Origin: Acanthaster planci | Taxonomy: Eukaryota > Echinodermata > Asteroidea > Valvatida > Acanthasteridae | Reading direction: 5' to 3' | Assembly: GCF_001949145.1 (NCBI RefSeq) | Contig: NW_019091462.1 | Location: 280,491-344,490 of the forward strand | DNA length: 64,000 nt | Shown: piece by piece, positions 25,216 through 37,500 of the stretch | Numbering within the stretch: the stretch's first letter is position 1 | How the letters are laid out: each line of letters starts with the position of its first letter | Program-made: the position numbers and the translations under genes | Notes under the pieces: model-generated | What the model saw: only the letters and a program-made list of their open reading frames with translations | What the model was told of the DNA's origin: nothing | Database searches by the model: none

Positions 25216-25460
25216 ACCTGATAGAAATCAACTTTTGATACGTTCATAAGATGAAAACATTTTTACACATCAACAAGTCGCTCAAATCATAAAAATCTGT
25301 GTAAAACGAGGGGTACGAAATATATGTCCTATTGGTGGCGCCCTACAAAAACGCCATAAAGCTCCCTTTACTGGTATCCGGCGGCAGAGTTGGCCTTAAT
25401 TATTACGAAACAAGCGACGGAGTAAAGTAATGTCAGATCACCTGTGATTATTCCTGTAAC

Positions 25461-25472
25461 CAAGATGGCAGC
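25461..25472 (+). promoter_or_regulatory. YY1-like site upstream of the LRBA start
   Basis: CAAGATGGCAGC matches the YY1 core. It lies about 130 bp before the LRBA start codon, a position that fits a transcription start with a short 5' UTR. The same CAAGATGG core is found at both ends of the SLC25A43/UFSP2 promoter. Confidence 0.4.
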
Positions 25473-25596
25473 CTTGTACAGTTGAAATTTTCCGCTATGT
25501 TCATCCGTCGGAAATATTCAATTTAAAAGCCTGTTCTTCGAGTTTAATCCCCAATTTCGACTTCTGAGACAGCGAATTAAAGGAATTTATACAGGA

Positions 25597-28500
25597 ATGG
25601 CAGCCGAAGGTCAAGCTGGTGACTTGCCAGATGCCAAAGAAGATTCGAAGGGAGTTACGGCTGCCGCTTCTGCCAGCGCCACCGTAAACATGGTGAACGG
25701 GAGCGGCACCACCAAGATGAAATTTGGTGTGTTGATTGGCCTAATCGAAGTTGGGGAAATTTCCAACAGGGATGTAGTCGACACAGTGCTCAATCTTGTA
25801 AGTATAAAACTTGTCAATAAAATGTTGACTTTTAAGGCCTAAGCACCTTGTCATGTTTATGAATTGCTTTGTGCAGTGAGAGTAGGCCTTGCCTAGGCCT
25901 AATTAAGTAATTTAATGACAGAATTTTACCATGTCCATACCACCCCGCCAATGCCATTCACCACTGAAATGCCTGGTTACGTTGGTTCGAGTTGGAAATC
26001 CCCATGTGAATAGTGTCACATTTTGACCTTGTAGTTGGTTGCAAAGTGGATCATGTGGGGTTGCTTGGTATTTTTTCAAAGTAATGCATCCTTTGATGTC
26101 ACCACTAGTTTTGATGCTGAGATGTGTTTCTAATGTCTGTTAACTTTCATGGAACACATTTGATATACCAATAGTAGGGCCTATTTCTGCCTATGGCACT
26201 CAAAAATCCAACCTGGCACTGGCAGTTATTTTTCTGAAGGTACTTTCAGTGCTTAGTTTTATTTGGCAGTTGATACACCTCCCAGAAAGTTACGCATTGC
26301 TTTGTTGTGCAGTTGAAATTGGAGGTCACTTACATAGAGAAAAGTGGACTTCTCAAGTGCCTCTGTAAGTATAAAGTCTGCAGGCAGACCTTTCTAGCAA
26401 AGGAGAGAACTGTGAAATCATCAGTATATTATGATCTGGTACTAGTATTACAAAGTATGTAGAACTGCTTAAATGCACTCTTTGAAAAAATAGAATAAAA
26501 AATAAAAATCAGAATCAAATAACCCAAATATATGTAATCGCATGTACAATAGAGCAAAGGCACCCTACTGTAATAATCAAAGGCTTTGTCAGCTTTGCAG
26601 CCTTGTAATGTAATTGGCTGCCATCTGTTGGCCATTTCATTCACCATTAATCTCATTTGATCCTATAGAGGAGATTATAGAGGATTACTGATTTGCTAAG
26701 CAGCTTAGTGGCCTTCCCAGTACATTTGAGGATTTGTTACTACATGTATGTGCATGGATTACTTCAGTTATTAGGGTACATGCATTTAAGCACTTTCTTT
26801 AGCTTTGTGTGCATGCCCACAAATCACAGCTGTATGCAGATTGGCACTTCATTATCTCATCAAACACTGAGCATTTCTTTCTACATGATTAAGAAGTGTG
26901 TTGCAAATTACCACTGTACGCACAAGAGAATTAAAATAATTGAAATTTAGGGTATGTACATGTACATTGCATATTTGTAGACAAAGACTTGAGTAAAAAC
27001 AGCTCTCTTCAAGCAAAATTCTGCGCTGTAATTTGTACGGTACATGTATAATGGTACATGTTTACTTTCAGCCATTCAAAAAGAGAAGAAATTTAGACAA
27101 TACTTGATATAGAATTTTTCAAAACTCTGACCCATTTTCAATGATGTAATTAGTTGTAAAGAATTGTAGAGCCTAGCCCTTGCCATTTTTTCAAGAAGCC
27201 TGGTGCCCCAAAGTGTTTTTGAAGTGCAAGGAATGTGCCATTTGCTGTAGCACAGTGTTGACATCTTGAGTCAACCGTTTTCAACAAAACTGCTAAGAGA
27301 GTTAATGAAATTAAAATGCTCACAAAAAAATGTTTTGATCAAGTGATCACATCTGTCTCAATTGGATGTACACAAAACGTTAAATCTTGATTTGTACATG
27401 TCACGAGTGGATAACTGTCTACCCTTACGTATTCTGTAATAATCCTACTTTATTTTTTCACCAAATAATAATTATCCCACATTACAATCCAGTTAATATT
27501 ATCCAGTGAAATATCCCGCATCCCAGAGCCCTAGGGTTTGGACAGTTTTCTTTAGTTCCCAATCGTCTTGTCTTATTATTCAGTGCCTCCAATTTACTTA
27601 CACCTGCACTCTGACCGTGAGATTCTCTTCAATAATTCACTGGCCATTTTCTAGCTTATGTGTAATGAGGACTGTTGCTAGGGCAACCACAAATGCAAAA
27701 GTGACCTTTACACGAAAGGGAAAGCCTCTAGGCAAATGGGAATTTCTGTAAATACGGGTACATACATACCATGTACACTGAAGGGCATGTAATTGCCTGA
27801 GCAATTAATGCTCAATTATATACATATGGACAAGACCCATTTGGCGATGCATGGATTATGGATACTATTGTCATCAGTGCATCATGTGGAGGTTTGGGAG
27901 TTGTGGAACTGATTTTTGGCAGTGTTAATGGTTATGGTCATGCTGAAAGTCACCTTTTAGTTTGTTGGTGTTTGTAATGAAGATTGGATTCAGATACACG
28001 GAAAGCCATTGTGAAATAAATAGTTTATGCTAAATGTATCGTTCCAGATGGGGGTCACATTGCTCATGGACATGGTGAATATGCCACCACAGAATACATA
28101 TTATACTTGTACATGTACATGCCTATGAATTTGCTTTCCTGTGTGTGAAAAACAGATAGGAAGTCCATGTATGCGTGTGTATGTACATGTATGTAAACAT
28201 GTTCACTTCCACGTAAACATGACTTGAATGTTCATGCAATACTCACAGCTGTTTTCTTGCAAAAACAAAATGATAACGGTGTAGAATTATGTTACATGTA
28301 CAGTGCACATAAATAGATTTAACTTCAAAAAAAGCCTCAATGTGGTAGTATTTTACTTACACACGTGTGTAAGTGCCGGCTTAAAATGCCCCAAAAGGAG
28401 GGAAATACCACTTAGGCTGGAATTTTTCACCCAGTTTTAATTGTCTACTCACATTTCGCACCACTCTATCAAGAAAGAAATGCAATAGTGACAGGTTTGG

Positions 28501-31500
28501 TAATACAAGAAGATTGGGACATTCCGATTACAATACCAGGACCACAGGCTTTGGTCCTGGGTCTCTGTAATGATGCAATGTTACCATGGCAACTGTCAAG
28601 AGGCTTTTGACAAAAAAGGCACTTATCAGAAGCATAGGCCTAATCAGCCCTCAGTCAACTGATTTTTGTGGACTTATCATAGACCCTATATGTCTTCATG
28701 TAATTTATTAATAAATAATTGCATCCTTGCTTGAAAGTGAAACCCAATCCATCAGATTCACAATTTGAATATCAGGCAAAGATGATAATGTGTGGAAATC
28801 TCTAATGTGGTGGTTAATTTGTTATAAATGAAACTAAAAGAAATACATGTACATTTATATGATTTCAGACATTTTAAACCCCACACATCATCCTATTTTC
28901 TGTGTGAATGATTCCTTCAAAAGTTACTGGTAGATGAATTCAATACAGCAGAGGTTCCTGTAATCGATGTAGGACTATTTGATCAGTGTATGTTTCCACA
29001 GTCATTTCATAAATCCCCAGTTTGTGTGTTATTGTACATGTTGCTTCACTTCATAGACTTCGCTCTTGTGTATTTACCATAGGATTGTGATGTCATTTGA
29101 TAAGACACTGTACTGCACAGTGAACATCTACATATATGTTTATTTAGTTGAATCAACTGTTTAATATATCTGTAAATTATAATTAATGTAAAGCTTACTA
29201 TCCTTTCAAATACCTAAGTGTAATTTTCTCTTTAAATGCTTAAAAGGTTGAAGTGGTTTCAAATCTGGTAGCATCATGTACATCCATGTTTGTACTAGTC
29301 TGTGGAAATTGATGACTGATGGCATAAACCCTTCATTGTATAACTGCACAGTGTACGTGGTCCACTCTTCAGCAATGGAAGTATAAGTACATGTACAAGA
29401 ATTGCTGCAGAGAAGATCGGCAAGTTTCTGTGGGAGGAATTATTTGCAGTATAGCCATTTCTTATTTGATAATGTTGTGCGAGTCCGTATGATTTGATTT
29501 GGGACTGATGATCATAACAGCAAATCATGTAGAGGGTAGGGAATCATTCATGTGTGATGCAGGCTCTGTAGCAAGAGATCCTCGCTCCTCAAGTCTTGTC
29601 TAAAATTTTATCGGATAATTCTGTGGTAGCGGGTTTTTTTATGGACTGACTTGACCCCAAAATTAAAAAAAAGTGTTTGATAAGAGAAACATAATGGAAG
29701 GGGTGGAAATTCTTGTAACAGCATTATACTAGGGACAGTGGTAGTAAAGCAATTACACAATTTTTTTTTTAATTATATGTTTCTTGCAGACCAGGTATGA
29801 TAGAGAATATCACAGTGTACATGTACATGTATAGAGCCACATAACGATACTGTAGTTTAACTTCAGAAATCCATTATCTGTTAGTAAGACAAGGCATGTA
29901 AACAATGCAAAAGGTACATGTAACCCTCCCCTTAAAAGTTGCATCTCATCTTTTTGTTCATGGAGTTGATATTTACATGTACAGAGATGGTGGAATGAAT
30001 TTTTCTTCGAAGCTGCAAAATTTGTATACATATTTGGCACAATACAAATGTACATGTATATCTTTGAATTGTAGATTTGTATAGAATTGATCAAACTCTG
30101 CAGTTTCGTTTCTTGTACATGTACATGTATGTTGCCACACTACAAGGTTTGCTGGAGTTTGTGAATTATATTTTGAAATGGAAGTGCCATCTGTTTTCAG
30201 TAAGCCAGATGATCATTGGCCAGGAATTAGGGCTCAGTCAATTCGAATAACTCACTATTCGAATATTCGATCTTCAATTCGATTGAATGTCCGAATATTC
30301 GTTCGTACTGACCGGCAGATTGTTGATGAACAATCCATGTGCAAAGTCAGTTGCAATAATGCACAAAATTGTACATTTTAATCATGGAATAGCTTCTCAA
30401 GTCTGGTAGTATCTCCAGCCATGATTTAGCAAGATTTAGAGATGAACAATACTTTTTGTCCTTTAAAATTTGTAATGCATAAATTAATTTTTGAATCTTT
30501 GTAAGATTTCTGTTGCTTTTCATTTGAATCTGCTTGAACCAAGCTTCCACAGTGTAATTTTTTGCATTTAAAACAAAAGAAAATTCTCCCTTCGTTTTCA
30601 TGAATTTTGCATTTAAATATTCAAATTCGGAAAATAGTATTCGATACTCAATCGAATATCCGGATATTTGGAACAGCCCGACCAGGAATACAAGTGTGAA
30701 CGTGAATTTGAACATATGCATCAAGGCCAGTCATGAAAATGTTTGTTTCCAGATCAGTATTCACTGCACATGAGTCTAGTGTAAACCCAGTCTGGGGAGC
30801 TTGTCTCAACAGCTTGGCATTTTGAATTGTAGATTTCTCCCTGTTTTTTCTCTTTCGTTGCACAGCTCTGACCACAAGAAGAACAGTAAGAATGAAGATT
30901 TTGAAACAGAATATCCAAATTTGCTGTTAGTCTGGCTAATTTGAACATGGGTTTTTCTCACTGGCATTTTTTTTTGTCTTAAAGATCTATGCAGAAGGGC
31001 TTCAATCTACATGTAAATGACTTTATCAAATTTTGTTTGAATGTACATTGTACCGACTAAAAAAGTAGTGTTCAGTTAGTAATTCAGAAATACCTGGTAT
31101 CCAAGAAATTGGGTAAATGGATACAATTTTGAGCCTGGTTGCGTTGCACTGAAACTTCAAATGAACACTATAGATCATTTGATTTTAATGTAAAGTGATG
31201 AACAGATTTGGGGCATTGTGTTCCATGTTTATACATGTACATGTACATATACATGCATGCCACAAATACAAACAAGGCTGGCTGCAAGAGCAGCATAGTG
31301 AATTGCTGAGTGGGTTTGTGACAGAAAATCACCAGAGGCTTAGGAATATTCAGTGTCAGTGAGAGATTGTACACATTGTATGCACTGTGCAAGCTACATA
31401 CACAGCTGCATCTCTGGCACATTTCCCAGCCCTGGCCTTAATTCAAAGTTAGACCCATCTACATGTATTCCAGCCATTGTACATTTCCTCACCCAGAAAA

Positions 31501-34500
31501 TACTAATCATTTTTTTTCTTTTTCCTGTAGGGAAATCACTTCATTAAAGGTTTCATGAGTATGACCCATTTTCACATTTTTTTTCTGAAAGGAAATTGTT
31601 ACTTTGAGGCAGACTGTACATTATTAATAATGTGGCACCCCTCGTGTTGAACACTGTAAACCGTACAATGCATTAACAGTTCTACACATACATGTATGTA
31701 TGTACATGTACATTGTATACAGTTTTCCTGTGCACAATATCCACCCCAGATCCCATTTGTCCATATCCACTGAAGCCTTGGGGTTGGATTCCTGAACCTA
31801 CCACAGTATGTACTTGTACATGTACAGTACATGCATCTCTATGGCATAACCGTGTAGGAAATGGATTCCTAGTCATTTACATGTACAATGTAAGAACACT
31901 CCCGAACCTGTAATTCCAGCACATCCCTACATGTAGATCTCTACTGTGTAGGTACATGTACATATACATGTACATTGTACTTAATGGAACGTTTCTTGTT
32001 CATTACTTTGTGCACACTGTGGCAGATTTTCATTAGTCCATGGCTCAGTTGCAGCAGATTGTATTGACCGTATCATTCATCAGTATGTTTTATGGTCAGT
32101 GTTCTGGAAACAAGCTAATTCAATTGTCTCCTTGAATGAAAGTTTGGGTTTTGTGCGTGATGTCATGGTTTCCTGTAGGATGTTACATTGTTGAAAGGTT
32201 AATGAGTGTCCATCCATGTCTGAAATTGCTCTGCGTACTACTGGTGACTGGCAGATTGCTGATACAGCCACATCAATGCTGCTTCCTCACCATCGCCTTC
32301 CCTTATCGCAGAAAATCCATCATGGATTTGTAGATTTTGTGAGATTGAGGAAAACAGAATCCAAGTTAAATGCCCATGTGCATGCCATTGTTTTCTGCAT
32401 AGTGTCGGATTTTGGATGATTGAGGACTCTCCAACAAATTGCTGTGGGAGTTAGGCCCAATGCCATCGTATTTCACATGGTGAAGAAATTTTCTCTGCCA
32501 TACATGTAATTGAAAAATGAGTGATGTTATTGCTCAGTACCTATGGTGTGCCTCTTGTCCTGAATGCATCCGTTTCCCTGCATGTATATCTGTAATCTAT
32601 TGTCTGATGGGAGGTGTTGAATTACAACCTAGTCAGATAGTGCCCCAAGGGGTGTCATATTAATTGGAGGAGAACCTCAACATGCCCAGTCATAATAACA
32701 GGACAGATAATGGCTCACCCAATATAAATGGCAAGGGTATTAGTTACACCAGGCAGACATGCATACCGACAGTTGTGGACAGTCCTCGTCAAAAGACAGT
32801 ACCAGTTTTTGGGCCTCAGAAAAACCAATTAGACACGCCTCCACAGTTACAGCTTAAAATCGTGCTACCAGTTTTTTGCTGTGTGCTCTGTTGGGTGTTT
32901 CTTTGTGACTTCAGAAGGGGATTGCAGGGAGGTGAACAAAAACAAAGTGCTACCAGCTTTGGGATGTTAATTACACCGACATGGCAAGATTTGTAAGCAG
33001 AGTCAGAAGTATTCTTTGCAAAAATACCCACAGCTTGATGGATGGGTATTCTGGAGACCTGTTGCTTTGTAAGATGGAGGTCTACAGTTCTCCTCTCATC
33101 TCCTCTCATTCAAAGCTGGGCCCGAGGAGAACATGTCTAAGGCACTGGTCACAAGAATTACTGACATGGGTTCCTGGAACTGGCATTTCTAAATGGCATT
33201 TGGGGCAGTTTCAGTTTACATTAACCATTTTAAGGGAATTCGTACATGTACTGGTAGGTGCTGTCTAATGAAGATAAACTGCGCATTCTTATGTAGAAGC
33301 TTTGGCCTTGTCCTCCCTCCCAATATTTTTCTGGGGTCCTTACAGCTTCCCCCACTACACAAAGCTCACAATCTTATTGTGCATTCTACTCTTACCTCTT
33401 TGCAATTTGCTTCACAAGTTGTGCAATTACGAGAATCCATTCCACGAACATTCATGCACCACATCACACCTGCAGGCCCCGTTTCCCATTAAAGTGTGTA
33501 AGGTGCTGTCCAGCCCTACTGGTACATGTAATGCTTTCCCAACATTAATTGGATTGCTTTTCCAGGTTAACAGTTTCTGACAGTATTTCTTCCATAAGCT
33601 GTATTGCTGATTGCCTGAAAAACTTGAGCTGCCGAGAACAGCTGTTGAGTGGGTGAGATTGCCACTTGAGGGATGACTCTCTGGAGGTAGAATGTTGAAG
33701 TTATTTCCTATAGGCCTACCTTCAGAAAATAATCTAATCTACTCACACTTACATGTACCACATTGAAATGCCATGATTTACATACATGTATGTGTACATG
33801 TACGCAATCTCCTTGACTGCTTTGCTGGAAAATACAAAACACTACAGAACATTGTTAAACTTGGCACATTGTAGTAACCAAATGGCTGTTTTGTTTGACA
33901 TGTCATCACGATATGTTCAAGCAAGTTACAAATTGAGTAAAAGTTGCTGGATGATACAGTTATTAGAATTTAGATGTCCATCTAAATATTCCACAAGCAT
34001 GCTTCTGGTTGGATTTGGAGTTAAATGGTAGAAACCATCTAAATCCTCCCAGATCCTTCAATATCCATCAGGAGGTGTTTAGAGGATTGTGAAGGATCGA
34101 GCTGCATAGAGCCCAGCCAGTGATACTTCAAATGGTAGTGGATGGTTCTTGAAATTTGACGTACATATACATTACATAAAAGTGTGCTGTTGATTCACCA
34201 CTCAGACGAGGAGGTGAGGATGCTTGAGGAATCAGGATGGTTCCTTGTGAAAATACCAGGGGAATTTTAGGATTGAAGAATGGCTAATTCGTGCACGGTT
34301 GTAGATTTAGTTCTTTTGACTTCTGGGAGTGTTGTTTTGTAATGCTATCAAAATTAGCGTTACAAAACAACACTCCCAGAAGTCAAAAAAATTAATACAT
34401 TAGAGGCGCTAATGTTGGCTTTAATCATACAGTTGAACAGACAACGTAGGAATAATTTCATTGTGAATTACATACATGTACGTGTCATCCCGCAAGGGAA

Positions 34501-37500
34501 TTCAGATAAAAACCGAATCTAGTTTTTGTTCAGAAACATCATCATATCTGAAACTGATACTTCAGTTTGCTGTAAGCGTTGAATTAATGATTCTAACAAC
34601 AATCCTAAACCTAACACAGTATGCACTACATCTGATCACCTTACACTGCTACAAAGTCTGACTACATGTACATGAAAAGCAGAACTTTGTTATGAATTTG
34701 ACATTTCTTTTATATTCAATTGCGAGATGACGTAATGTACGTAATGCAATACGATAAGAGACCACATACATGTAACATCTAAAACGAGAATAAAACAACC
34801 CACCTGTCCATCCCTACCCACCACCTACTACAAAAATCTCAGCAAATCAAAATGAAGCAGACAAAAATTAAACCTATATGTACATGTAATTGCTTTCCTT
34901 TGCCCAATGTCTTAAGATCAGGAAGGTGAAACCTACCATGTATCTTTTGAGACAACACGTATTTGCGTAATCTGATGACACTACCAAGCCTGGAAGGTAC
35001 CGCTGGCAGAGCTTTCAAGAATCACGAGCTGAATTTGAAACGTGTTCATTTAGCAAATCACCTCAACCTACAGGTAGTGCTCGGTCTGGGAAAATTAGAG
35101 AGGTACCCTTCAGGGGAGAAGTCGGGTAAGCAACGGAAACCATCAGTCTTTGGGGCATTTGGAGATGACGGCTTATTAAGGGTCTGAGAGGGTAAGAAAA
35201 TAGTCCCCATGGGGCAAGAACAGCAGGGGAGAAAACAAAATGCTTTGTCTCTGTGGGATACTTGTAATTAAAGTTAGAGGTGAGGGATAGAGACCAAGAG
35301 AAAAAAAAAATCGTAGCTTGGCATTTCAGGTTGGTGAAATTGCGCGTAACTTGCGATCACACTGGGAAATTGTTAATGGGTTGTGACTGGGGGCCTGGGA
35401 TGGGTTTCCCATTGCCAAGATTCTCCTTCTGATTACCTGCTCCGATGAAAAAGAGGCCTTGAAATTTGAAATGTCACTCATTAGAGGGGAAGGACTGTGA
35501 GGGTAAAGGACTGGGGGGGAGTGGGAATTGTTGCATGTACGTGCTTGGTGGCTTTGACTTTGGCATGTGAGAGGCAGTAAAGTTTGCCCAAACGTGGCGC
35601 TCATTTTGACCAGTTGTTGACAGAAATAAATGCAAACAATTCACTGCTGAAAGGTGCAGCTCAAGTAATCAGAATGCTAACCAGTATATCTGAATTTCAA
35701 TCATTTGAAACCATTCGGACACACAGATTTTTATGGGAAGTATTAGCTTCTGCAGATCGGTAGAGATTTTTTTTGAACAATTATGAGCCAGTCTTTGAAA
35801 CCCATACTGTACATGTATGGCTACACTAAACCAGCGAGGTTAAGTGCACGTGTTCACAAACTTTGACTTTATTCATGAATCAAATTGAACTGTATTGAAG
35901 AAAGGTCAGTTCAAAATTCAAATATGCAAACAATCTCAGTGTCACAAGGAATTCAGTGTGAAATTGGAATGGAAAACTAGATTCAGCAAACTTACACACA
36001 TGTGTACGTATTGCTGATCAAGTATTGCTGTGAGTTCATAAAGTGGTGTTCTCTTTTGTGTCAAGCCTGAACTGTGTAGATGCAAATGAATTTTGTATGT
36101 AGGTAGGTGTACATTGTACAGGTACGTGTACATGCATGCACTTACACGAATTACTTAAAGGGAAAAAGAAAATGAGAAAAAATGTTTGTTACTGGTTCAT
36201 AAAGGGAAGGGTCTGACTTCAGCTAACGGTAATGTGTTGTGCCCATGGGGAAGTGACTTAACCCCACTTACTCCTCCCCAGGGATTCCCCCTGATGATTA
36301 GGGGGGGGGGAAGGTGGACTAGCATCCTATCCAGAGGAATGGAAGGTATTCACAAAAGTTGATACATGCTATATAGCACCAGTCTGGTGAGCAACAATGG
36401 CTGGTGGTAGACTTATTACTGTGAGTGGTAAGGTACATGTACACTCATGCCATGTACAGTAGGTACACGTTTAATGCTAATACCTCTTATCAGACGTAAT
36501 GTACATGTACACAGCAGTTATGGCTGAATGATTTTTTTACATGTACATGTATACTGCAAGAGTGAAATGGCTCTGAGGACATGTACATGTATAACATACA
36601 TGTATGTGTAAAAAGTAAAGCTGTGTCAATGAAAATTGAATCAAAAGATTTCGTTCAAGTGGTTCAAGTCCAGCATAAGAATTTAGTGCAAATTTCAGTT
36701 GTCTGGGTAAACAGTATTTGTGTATACAGCACCCTCTGTAGGCCTGCATGAATATTTGATTTGAAATCCAGTCATAAGGTTATTGGCAAGTGAACATGTT
36801 GCCTTTCCTTGCATATTTGTTTGGTGCAAGACAGGATTTGCAGGATGACTGCAAGGGGAATTGAGTGTGCAGTTGTAAATATGGAGATGTGAGATTAGAA
36901 ACAAGAATAGACTAAAACAGTTTGATAGAATTGGAAACTGTACAGCATGGATATTAGGTCATGAATATGGCTTTGAAACCAGTTAAAATAGTGCTTTAAA
37001 ATTTAGGTTTTTTTGCCTCTCCAGTTTGTTGTCTTCCTGTAAATTTCAAATTTCAAAGTGGTGCCAATAATTATGTATTCAGGTTTGATGGGTAGATTAC
37101 CTGGGCAATTGTGATAACATCTGCTCTTTTATCCACCCAAGTAATTGAGCTTTGTTGCCAGCCTGAAAAATGATGCTCAGTACACACCTTGCGTGGTTGT
37201 GTGCATTCAAGTAGGCCCTACAAGTTTCTTTTTTGCTTTTGCTAGGGCAGTTTGAGCTGATTATATTGTGAACCATTACTCGTAGTTATGCTAGAGGCAA
37301 TCCACTTTTTTCTTTCTTTTTTTGAACTGTCGGAGGAAATTTATTTGCTCTTACACAGTACACATGTGCCAGTAGGTCTCACAGTCACAAGCTTATTTTA
37401 CATACCGGCATTTGTGCGCATGTTTTCAACATTCATGCTTTAAGAGTTGCAATTTTTTAACTGTCCATCGCTCTCATGTATGTGCACATGAACCCTCTGT

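Noticed and set aside
30347-30724. 125-residue frame on the - strand, possible transposase fragment
   Set aside because: It overlaps the hAT-type element but shows no transposase motif and extends past the element's end.
32664-33580. Several overlapping open frames in LRBA intron 1, possible nested gene
   Set aside because: The frames compete on both strands, resemble no family and have no consistent splice sites.
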